NCBI RefSeq assembly: GCF_036850765.1
Contig: NC_089490.1
Location: forward strand, 386,212,558 to 386,276,557
Direction of reading: 5' to 3'
DNA: 64,000 bases
From: Saccopteryx bilineata
Lineage: Eukaryota > Chordata > Mammalia > Chiroptera > Emballonuridae
This document shows positions 33,308 through 41,815 of this stretch, piece after piece. Positions within the stretch are counted from its first letter, which is position 1. Each line of letters starts with the position of its first letter. The translations under genes and the position numbers were made by a program. Below the pieces are notes generated by a model that saw only the letters and a list, made by a program, of their open reading frames with translations, searched no databases and had not been told where the DNA came from.

Positions 33308-36300
33308 TTATGTTCCACCAATGTATGGAATCATGTAGTTCTTGTTTTTTTCTGATTTGCTTATTTCACTCCTTATAATGTTATCAAGATCCCACCATTT
33401 TGCTGTAAATGATCTGATGTCATCATTTCTTATGGCTGAGTAGTATTCCATAGTGTATATGTGCCACATCTTCTTTATCCAGTCTTCTATTGAAGGGCTT
33501 TTTGGTTGTTTCCATGTCTTGGCCACTGTGAACAGTGCTGCAATGAACATGGGGCTACATGTGTCTTCACGTATCAATGTTTCTGAGGTTTTGGGGTATA
33601 TACCCAGTAGAGGGATTGCTGGGTCATAAGGTAGTTCTATTTGCAGTTTTTTGAGGAACCACCATACTTTCCTCCATAATGGTTGTACTACTTTACAGTC
33701 CCACCAACAGTGAATGAGGGTTCCTTTTTCTCCACAGCCTCTCCAACATTTGCTATTACCCGTCTTGTTGAAAATAGCTAATCTAACAGGAGTGAGGTGG
33801 TATCTCATTGTAGTTTTGATTTGCATTTCTCTAATAACTAATGAAGCTGAGCATCTTTTCATATATCTGTTGGCCATTTGTATCTCTTCCTGGGAGAAGT
33901 GTCTGTTCATGTCCTCTTCCCATTTTTTTATGGGATTGTTTGTTTGTTTGTTGTTGAGTTTTATGAGTTCTTTGTAAATTTTGGATATTAGGCCCTTATC
34001 TGAGCTGTCGTTTGAAAATATCAGTTCCCATATAGTTGGCTGTCTGTTTATTTTTATATCAGTTTCTCTTGCTGAGCAAAAACTTTTAATTCTGATGTAG
34101 TCCCATTCATTTATCTTTGCCTTCACTTCTCTTGCCATTGGAGTCAAGTTCATAAAATGTTCTTTAAAACCCAGGTCCATGATTTTAGTACCTATGTCTT
34201 CTTCTATGTACTTTATTGTTTCAGGTCTTATATTTAGGTCTTTGATCCATTTTGAATTAATTTTAGTACACGGGGACAGGCTGTAGTCGAGTTTCATTCT
34301 TTTGCATGTGGCTTTCCAGTTTTCCCAGCACCATTTGTTGAAGAGGCTTTCTTTTCTCCATTGTGTGTTGTTGGCCCCTTTATCAAAGATTATTTGACCA
34401 TATATATGTGGTTTTATTTCTGAGCTTTCTATTCTGTTCCATTGGTCTGAGTGTCTATTTTTTTGCCAATACCATGCTGTTTTGATTATCGTGGCCCTAT
34501 AATATAGTTTAAAGTCAGGTATTGTAATGCCCCCAGCTTCATTCTTTTTCCTTAGGATTGTTTTGGCTATTCAGGGTTTTTTATAGTTCCATATAAATCT
34601 GATGATTTTTTGTTCCAGTTCTTTAAAAAATCTCATAGGGATTTTGATGGGAATTGCATTAAATTTGTATATTGCTTTGGGTAATATGGCCATTTTGATT
34701 ATATTTATTCTTCCTATCCAAGAACAAGGAATATTTTTCCATCTCATTGTATCTTTTTCGATTTCCCTTAACAATGCTTTGTAATTTTCATTATATAGGT
34801 CCTTTACGTTCTTTGTTATGTTTATTCCTAGGTATTTTATTTTTTTTGTTGCAATCGTGAAGGGGATTATTTTTTTGAGTTCGTTTTCTAATATTTCATT
34901 GTTGGCATATAGAAAGGCTATGGACTTTTGTATGTTAATTTTGTATCCTGCGACCTTACTGTATTGGTTTATTGTTTCTAATAATCTTTTTGTGGAGTCC
35001 TTCGGGTTTTCGATGTATAGGATCATATCATCAGCAAAAAGTGATAGCTTTACTTCTTCTTTTCCGATATGGATGCCTTTTATTTCTTTGTCTTGTCTGA
35101 TTGCTCTGGCCAGAACTTCTAGCACCACGTTGAATAAGAGTGGAGAGAGTGGACAACCCTGTCTTGTTCCTGATTTAAGGTAGAAAGTCCTCAGTTTTAT
35201 GCCGTTTAATAGGATGTTGGCTGATGGTTTATCATATATGGCCTTTATCATGTTGAGATATTTTCCTTCTATACCCATTTTGTTGAGAGTCTTAAACATA
35301 AAATTGTGTTGTATTTTATCAAAAGCCTTTTCTGCATCTATTGATAAGATCATGTGGTTTTTGTTCTTTGTTTTGTTGATATGGTGTATTACGTTAACCG
35401 TTTTACGTATGTTGAACCATCCTTGAGATTCTGGGATGAATCCCACTTGATCATGATGTATTATTTTTTTAATATGTTGTTGTATTCGGTTTGCCAGTAT
35501 TTTGTTTAGTATTTTAGCATCTGTATTCATTAGAGATATTGGTCTGTAGTTTTCTTTCTTTGTGCCATCCTTGCCAGGTTTTGGTATGAGGGTTATGTTG
35601 GCCTCATAAAATGTGTTTGGAAGTATTGCTTCTTCTTCAATTTTTTGGAGACTTTGAGTAGAATAGGAACCAAGTCTTCTTTGAATGTTTGATAGAATTC
35701 ACTAGTATAACCGTCTGGGCCTGGACTTTTATTTTTGGGGAGGTTTTTAATAGTTTTTTCTATTTCCTCCCTGCTGATTGGTCTGTTTAGGCTTTCTGCT
35801 TCTTCATGACTCAGTCTAGGAAGGTTGTATTGTTCTAGGAATTTATCCATTTCTTCTAGATTGTTGTATTTGGTGGCATATAATTTTTCATAGTATTCTA
35901 CAATAATTCTTTGTATTTCTATGATGTCTGTGGTGATCTCTCCTCTTTCATTTTGGATTTTATTTATTTGAGTCCTGTGTCTTTTTTCCTTGGTGAGTTT
36001 CGCCAAGGGATTGTCAATTTTGTTGATCTTTTCAAAGAACCAGCTCCTTGTTTTATTGATTTTCTCTATAGTTTTTCTGTTCTCTATTTCATTTATTTCT
36101 GCTCTGATTTTTATTATCTCCTTTCTTCGGCTGGTTTTGGGTTGTCTTTGTTCTTCTTTTTCTAGTTCCTTAAGGTGGGAAGTTAAGTGGTTTACTTCGG
36201 CTCTCTCTTGTTTGTTCATATAGGCCTGAAGTGATATGAACTTCCCTCTTATTACTGCTTTTGCTGCATCCCAGAGATTCTGATATGTCGTATTTTCATT

Positions 36301-37133
36301 TTCATTTGTCTGTATATATCTTTTGATTTCTGCACTTATTTCTTCTTTGACCCATCATTTTTTAGAAGTATGTTGTTTAGTTTCCACATTTTTGTGGGTT
36401 TTTCCCCTTCTTTTTTGCAGTTGAATTCTAGTTTCAAGGCTTTATGATCAGAAAATATGCTTGGTACAATTTCAATTTTTCTAAATTTGCTGATATTGTC
36501 TTTGTGGCCCAACATATGGTCAATTCTTGAGAATGTTCCATGTACACTAGAGAAAAATGTATACTCTGTCGCTTTGGGATGAAGTGTCCTGTAGATGTCT
36601 ATCATATCCAGGTGTTCTAGTATTTCGTTTAAGGCCACTATATCAATATTGATTCTCTGTTTGGATGACCGATCTAGAACCGTCAGCGGTGTATTGAGGT
36701 CTCCAAGTATGATTGTATTTTTGTTAGTTTTTGTTTTAAGGTCAATAAGTAGCTGTCTTATATATTTTGGTGCTCCTTGGTTTGGTGCATATATATTAAG
36801 GATTGTTATGTCTTCTTGATTCAACTTCCCCTTAATCATTATGAAATGACCATTTTTGTCTCTGAGTACTTTTTCTGTCTTGTAGTCAGCATTATTAGAT
36901 ATGAGTATTGCTACACCTGCTTTTTTTTGGGTGTTGTTTGCTTGGAGTATTGTTTTCCAGCCTTTCACTTTGAATTTGTTTTTATCCTTGTTGCTTAGAT
37001 GTGTTTCTTGTAGGCAGCATATAGTTGGATTTTCTTTTTTAATCCATTCTGCTACTCTGTGCCTTTTTATTGGTAAGTTTAATCCATTTACATTTAGTGT
37101 AATTATTGACACTTGTGGGTTCCCTACTGCCAT
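33308..37133 (-). pseudogene. Nested L1 ORF2 (endonuclease-reverse transcriptase), broken
   Basis: The frame starts at 37133 with the AP-like endonuclease; Asn14, Glu43, Asp145 and His230 can be placed, and Asp145 is retained in GDLN. A single-base deletion near 36355 shifts the frame, and a second near 35649 shifts it again. The RT core is open: [23 protein letters not shown], and [10 protein letters not shown] in the 319-aa block at 34571-35530. A TGA at 34571-34573 stands where the host has CGA (Arg). The C-terminal block (33308-34297) keeps the C-x3-C-x7-H-x4-C motif and ends in IPYIGGT. Domain order and family functions are those of L1 ORF2p. All lesions are simple point changes or 1-nt losses, typical of post-insertion decay. 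Confidence 0.93.
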
Positions 37134-37366
37134 TTTATAAATTGCTTTCTGTTAGTTTTGTATCTAGTTTGATTCTTCTCTTTTGTTTTTCTATCATTTG
37201 TTTTTGTTTGTTTGTGTTCCATACTTCTTTCCTCTGTTGCTACCTTTTTTAAGTCAAGTGTTTTTGTGGTGGTTTTTTTAAGGGTGGTTACCATTAAGTA
37301 ATGAAAAGGGTACCTACCATATTCATTGTAGTACCCTATCTTATAAGTATTTCTGCACTTCATCAT
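37124..37366 (-). CDS. Small inter-ORF frame, 80 codons, overlapping ORF2 start (nested L1)
   Basis: A Lys/Thr-rich basic frame lies between ORF1 and ORF2 and ends 10 nt inside ORF2: its stop overlaps the words that start ORF2, as in atggca. The host L1 has the counterpart (79 codons, 41576-41815) with the same overlap. The shared C-terminal words include KTKEK, QTR and KTNRKQ. About a third of residues differ between the two copies, much more than in ORF1, so selection on the peptide is not shown. It could be a translated peptide, a reinitiation aid for ORF2, or just an A-rich open stretch. Confidence 0.35.
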   Translation of the reverse strand: MMKCRNTYKIGYYNEYGRYPFHYLMVTTLKKTTTKTLDLKKVATEERSMEHKQTKTNDRKTKEKNQTRYKTNRKQFIKWQ

Positions 37367-37458
37367 CCTTTGCTACTGTTAATCTCCATCCTCTCCCCCC
37401 TTTTTTTCCTTTGTTGTCACAGTTTAAGTTTGGTTTTATTGTGTTCTTGGTGGAGCTG

Positions 37459-38454
37459 TTACTTGTGGTGTTGTTTTCTTTTGTTCTTTGAATCTGGTTG
37501 TAAAACCCCCCTTAGTATTTCCTGGAGTGGGGGCTTTCTGTTGATAAATTCTCTCATCTTTTCTGTATTTGTGAATGTTTTTATATCTCCTTCATACTTG
37601 AAGGATAGCTTTGATGGGTATAGTATTCTTGGCTGAAAGTTCCTCTCTTTCAGGGCTTTAAATATTGGGGTCCACTCTCTTCTAGCTTGTAGAGTTTCTG
37701 CTGAGAAATCTGATGATAATCTAATAGGCCTTCCTTTATATGTTGTACTCTTCTTTTCCCTGGCTGCCTTGAGAATTTTTTCTTTGTCATTGGTTTGTGT
37801 CATCTTTATTATGATGTGCCTTGGAGTGGGTTTGTTGGGGTTAAGAAAACTTGGTGTTCTGTTTGCTTCTTGAATTTGAGGCTTTAGTTCCTTCCACAGG
37901 CTTGGGAAGTTCTCGTCTATTATTTGTTTGAGTATATTCTCCATTCCAGTTTCTTTCTCTTCTCCCTCTGATATACCTATTATTCTTATGTTATTCTTTC
38001 TGATGGAGTCAGACAATTCCTGTAGGGCTTTCTCATTTTTTATTATTTTTGAGTCTCTTTCTTCTTCTCTCTGTTGTGCCTCAAGTTGTTTGTCTTCTAT
38101 TTCACTAATCCTATCTTCAATCTGGGCTGTTCTGTTAGCTAAGCTTGTTACCTCGTTTTTCAGCTCGTGAATTGAGTTTTTCATTTCTGTTTGATTAGTT
38201 TTTATAGTTTCAATTTCCTTGGTAATATATTCTTTGTGTTCATTGAGTTGTTTTCTGATCTCCCTATATTGCCTTTCTGTGTTTTCTTGTATATCTCTGA
38301 GTATTTTTAAGATTTCTATTTTAAATTCTCTGTCATTTAGCTCCAAGGCTTCCAATATGTTAAGTCTTTTCTCCATAGATTTTTCCACATCTATTTGTGT
38401 TACCTCTCTTTCTTTTGTATCCATAATATTCGATTTTCTCTTTCTTATCGGCAT
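37459..38454 (-). CDS. L1 ORF1p, RNA-binding chaperone (nested copy), 331 aa
   Basis: ORF1p is the trimeric RNA-binding protein that packages L1 RNA. The first ~150 residues are charged heptad-like coiled-coil sequence. An RRM-like block follows (RIIGISEGEE, NPNKPTPRHIIIKM), then the C-terminal domain (TYKGRPIRLSSDFSAETLQARR). The start MPIRKRKSN precedes the internal MDTKERE, at which the host copy must start. Length is close to the mammalian L1 ORF1 norm. About 35 residues differ from the host ORF1 by eye. The frame is open with no visible lesion, but the element as a whole is defective because ORF2 is broken. Confidence 0.9.
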   Translation of the reverse strand: MPIRKRKSNIMDTKEREVTQIDVEKSMEKRLNILEALELNDREFKIEILKILRDIQENTERQYREIRKQLNEHKEYITKEIETIKTNQTEMKNSIHELKNEVTSLANRTAQIEDRISEIEDKQLEAQQREEERDSKIIKNEKALQELSDSIRKNNIRIIGISEGEEKETGMENILKQIIDENFPSLWKELKPQIQEANRTPSFLNPNKPTPRHIIIKMTQTNDKEKILKAAREKKSTTYKGRPIRLSSDFSAETLQARREWTPIFKALKERNFQPRILYPSKLSFKYEGDIKTFTNTEKMREFINRKPPLQEILRGVLQPDSKNKRKQHHK

Positions 38455-39919
38455 CTGAGGGTGGTCTTATTGATAGCACTAATTAGAATTAATAAAGAGT
38501 AAAAAGAAAAAAGAAAAAAAAAAGGGTAAAACACCCCACAAAAAAAACAGTAATAATTTATTATTTCCCCCTTTTTTTCTCTCTTCTCTTTCCCTCCTCT
38601 CCCCTCCTCAGGGAAATATCGTGCCTATAATGGAGGGCCTGATTTGGGGTGAAGAGTTCAAGGGGCAAAAAAAGGGAGTAGGGACCTACTAAATGCAAAA
38701 AAAAAAAAAGGAAGAAAATTTTAGACAAGCATAAGATGATTTGCTTGTAAGTGATGGTCAACTAAGAGATATAATGAGAGGGATAAGAGGGAATCAGAAA
38801 AAAGGACCAAAAAAGAATAATAAAGAAGAAAAAATAAAAATAATAAGTAAAAATCTGTTGTATTAAGTGGAGCGAAGACTAAATACAATGGAGACCTTGG
38901 GTTGGGAGGACCCAAAATGCCACAAAAATAAACAAACAAGAGAAAAAAAATATAAAAACAAAAGCAAAAAAGAGAAATAAAGCGAAAAAAAAAGCCTTGA
39001 GTCCCAAATTAACTAATTTGTTCGTGATTGAGGATTATATGGGAGGAAAGTAAAATGAGAAAAGAAAAAACGAATAGAAAGGAAAAAAATAAGAAAAAGA
39101 GAAAAATGAAGAAATAAAATAGGAGGAGAAAAAAACAAAATAAAGCAAGACAAAAAAAAACAAAAGAGGAGAGAGTGAGAGTTAAGTGTTTTGGAGTATA
39201 ACCTTAAAGGAGGGTGAGGATGAAGAAGAAAAATAAAATGCAACACTCATGGGTAGTGTAGTTCAAGAAAGGGGAAGCATAAGATGGGCAGAGAATAGAA
39301 GGACCGAGGTGGAGGAAATAAAGGCAAAAAGATAGAAGAAACAAGCAACAACAACAACAACAAAAAAAAAATTAGTGGATCAAGTTGCAAAGTCTGTGGG
39401 TTTTTCTTGATTTTGAGAGGTTAACTTCTTCCTTTTTCTTTTCTCTCCCTCTTCCTAGTCGGTAACTCTGTACCCCAGGCTCTGCCCCTGTGTCACTCTT
39501 AGGTAGGGATTTGCAGTTGATGGGATTCTATGGCAATGTCATATAATTGGCTTTAGTCTTGCTGGAAGTAAAGGCTTGTTGGCGTTTGCAGGGTCCAACG
39601 ATGAGAGAGTTTGCTTTCCTGGATTCTCTCTCCTAGTCCCCCCTTTCTGAATTAGCAGCCTGGTGATCCAGCTATAAGGCTGCAACTGCTTCTGCCGCAG
39701 GCGCACTCCCTGGCGGCTTGAATGAGTGTCGCTGTGGTAGCTTCCTCCACACCCTCGTCTCTCAGATTCAAGTGATAACAGTCCTTTTGCTTTCAGTTTG
39801 TGTGGAACTCCGGAATGCTCCGAGGATAAATTTTTCTGTTTCTAGTTGATAAATTTGTTGTGATTTAGAAAAGAGCTGTCGGACGCGCTTCTCACGGCGC
39901 CATTTCCGTGACGTCACTC
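38455..39919 (-). promoter_or_regulatory. Nested L1 5'UTR / promoter
   Basis: About 1.47 kb of 5'UTR. At its 5' end (39896-39919, minus strand) lie a perfect palindromic CRE (39909-39916) and a YY1-like aaatggcgcc (39896-39905). The 5' ~0.3 kb is GC-rich; the rest is purine-rich on the sense strand. L1 5'UTRs contain a sense promoter, and primate L1s also have an antisense one. Either may act here; only the sequence motifs are seen. Confidence 0.65.
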
Positions 39920-39934
39920 TTACTTCACCTTTTT
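39920..39934. repeat. Target-site duplication, right copy (nested L1)
   Basis: ttacttcaccttttt, identical to 33007-33021. Confidence 0.93.
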
Positions 39935-40480
39935 AACTCACTACAGTGCTCCCATCCCTGGCTCTCCATATTATCTAGTTCTTGTTCCATTAAATACAAT
40001 AGTAATTTTTTAATTTGTCTCCCCATTTTTCCGTTTTCCTCTTATTCCTCTCATCATAACTCTTAGACAACCAACACCTAAAAGCAAATTATATTATTCA
40101 TGACCCAAATTTTTTCCTTATTTGCTTTTTGTGGGTCCATACGCTCTTTTTTTTTTCTTTTTCTTTTTTTTCTTTTTCTTTTGTCTCTTTATTACTTTTC
40201 CCCAATTCAGGCCCTCCATCAAAGGCATTGTTTGTTATAATTCACAGTTCACCACAAGATTTTCTCAAGAAAGAGGGGAGAGGAGAGGAGAGGAAAAAAG
40301 GAGGGGGGAATAATTTCATTTGTTTAAAATTTTTATTTTATTTTATTTTTCTTTATTTCATTATTAATTTTTTTAAAAAAAACAACTCTCTTAGATTTTT
40401 TATTTTATTATTTTTTTATTTTTTTTAACTTTTTATTCTTTATTAAATCTCATTAATACTATCCACAAAGCCACCCTCAG

Positions 40481-40504
40481 ATGCCATTAAGGAAGAGAAA
40501 ATAG
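40481..40504 (+). other. Truncated upstream start of host ORF1 (uORF of 7 codons)
   Basis: The ATG at 40481 corresponds to the nested ORF1 start, but the codon that is TCG there is TAG here (40502-40504). The host ORF1 must start at the second ATG (40511), losing about 10 N-terminal residues and leaving a short upstream ORF. Confidence 0.75.
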
Positions 40505-40510
40505 AATATC

Positions 40511-41479
40511 ATGGATACAAAAGAAAGAGAGGTAACACAGCTAGATGAGGAAAAATCTATGGAGAAAAAATTTAATATATTGGAAACCTTGGAGCTAAAT
40601 GACAGAGAATTCAAGACAGAAATCCTAAAAATCCTCCGAGATATACAAGAAAACACAGAAAGGCAATTTAGGGAGCTCAGAAAACAACTCAATGAACACA
40701 AAGAATATATGTCCAAGGAAACTGAAACTATAAAAACAATTCAAACAGAGATGAAAAACTCAATTCACGAGCTGAAAAATGAAGTAACAAGCTTAGCTAA
40801 TAGAACAGGTCAGATAGAAGAGAGGATTAGTGAAATAGAAGACAAGCAACTTGAGGCACAACAGAGAGAAGAAGAAAGAGACTCAAAAATTTTAAAAAAT
40901 GAGATAGCCCTACAAGAATTATCTAACTCCATCAAAAAGAATAACATAAGAATAATAGGTATATCAGAGGGAGAAGAGAGAGAAAATGGAATGGAGAACA
41001 TACTCAAACAAATAATAGATGAGAACTTCCCAAGCCCGTGGAAAGAACTAAAACCTCAAGTTCAAGAAGCAAACAGAACTCCGAGTTTTCTTAACCCCAA
41101 CAAACCTACTCCAAGGCATATCATAATGAAATTGACACAAACCAACAGCAAAGAAAAAATTCTCAAGGCAGCCAGGGAAAAGAAGAATACAACATATAAA
41201 GGAAGGCCCATTAGATTATCATCAGATTTCTCAGCAGAAACTCTACAAGCTAGAAGAGAGTGGACCCCAATATTTAAAGTCCTGAAAGAGAGGAACTTTC
41301 AGCCACAAATACTATACCCATCAAAGCTATCCTTCAAATATGAAGGAGAAATAAAAACATTCACAGATACAGAAAAGATGAGGGAATTTATCATCAGAAA
41401 ACCCCCACTCCAGGAAATACTAAAGGGGGTTCTCCAATCAGATACAAAGAACAAAAAAAAAAAACAGAGCCACAAGTAA
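40511..41479 (+). CDS. L1 ORF1p, RNA-binding chaperone (host copy), 322 aa
   Basis: This is the same protein family as at 37459-38454. N-terminal coiled-coil residues 1-140 (many Glu/Lys/Leu heptads) are followed by the RRM (RIIGISEGEE near residue 155, then PTPRHIIMKL) and the C-terminal domain (YKGRPIRLSSDFSAETLQARREW). It starts at ATG 40511 because the earlier in-frame ATG at 40481 is cut off by TAG at 40502. It stops at TAA 41477-41479, then a 326-bp spacer leads to ORF2. No lesion is visible within it. Expression would depend on the host L1 promoter, now ~9 kb away because of the nested insertion, or on the nested element's antisense activity. Confidence 0.9.
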   Translation: MDTKEREVTQLDEEKSMEKKFNILETLELNDREFKTEILKILRDIQENTERQFRELRKQLNEHKEYMSKETETIKTIQTEMKNSIHELKNEVTSLANRTGQIEERISEIEDKQLEAQQREEERDSKILKNEIALQELSNSIKKNNIRIIGISEGEERENGMENILKQIIDENFPSPWKELKPQVQEANRTPSFLNPNKPTPRHIIMKLTQTNSKEKILKAAREKKNTTYKGRPIRLSSDFSAETLQARREWTPIFKVLKERNFQPQILYPSKLSFKYEGEIKTFTDTEKMREFIIRKPPLQEILKGVLQSDTKNKKKKQSHK

Positions 41480-41575
41480 AACCTCCAAGAAGAACACAAT
41501 AAAACCAAATTTAAACTGTGACAACAACAAACAGAAAGAGGGGGAGAAGATGGAGATTAACAGTAGCAAAGGACG

Positions 41576-41815
41576 ATGGAGTGCAAAAGTACTCACAAAA
41601 TAGTTCGCTACAATGAACATGGTAGGGACCCTTTTCATTACTCAAAGGTAACCACCATTGAAAAAACCACCACAGAAGCACATGAGATAAAAAAGATAGC
41701 AACAGAGGAAAGATGTATGGAATACAACCAAATAAAAACAAAAGATAGAAAAACGAAAGAGAAGGATCAAACAAGACACAAAACTAACAGAAAGCAAGAT
41801 ATAAAATGGCAATAG
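41576..41815 (+). CDS. Small inter-ORF frame, 79 codons, overlapping ORF2 start (host L1)
   Basis: The frame begins 97 bp after the ORF1 stop and ends 10 nt inside ORF2 (ORF2 ATG at 41806; stop TAG at 41813-41815, within atggcaatag). It is basic and Thr-rich, with [16 protein letters not shown] near its end. The nested L1 has the same layout (37124-37366). A protein role is not established. The overlap resembles termination-reinitiation arrangements, which is an inference. Confidence 0.35.
   Translation: MECKSTHKIVRYNEHGRDPFHYSKVTTIEKTTTEAHEIKKIATEERCMEYNQIKTKDRKTKEKDQTRHKTNRKQDIKWQ

Larger units (their letters stand above)
33022..39919 (-). mobile_element. Full-length LINE-1 nested inside the host L1, opposite orientation
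   Basis: The 15-base TSD (33007-33021, 39920-39934), the poly-T (poly-A of the element) at about 33015-33047 and a complete 5' end at 39919 define a ~6.9-kb insertion. Its 5'UTR (38455-39919) begins gagtgacgtcacggaaatgg, which includes a palindromic CRE (tgacgtca). It shares only its 3' part with the host's 5'UTR and has no monomers. ORF1 is open over 331 codons. ORF2 is broken by two single-base deletions and one TGA. It must be younger than the host L1, since it sits inside it. Confidence 0.96.

Noticed and set aside
40260..40312. Purine-rich tract as a regulatory island
   Set aside because: It is the purine-rich portion of the L1 5'UTR; the nested L1 has a counterpart near 38580-38650.
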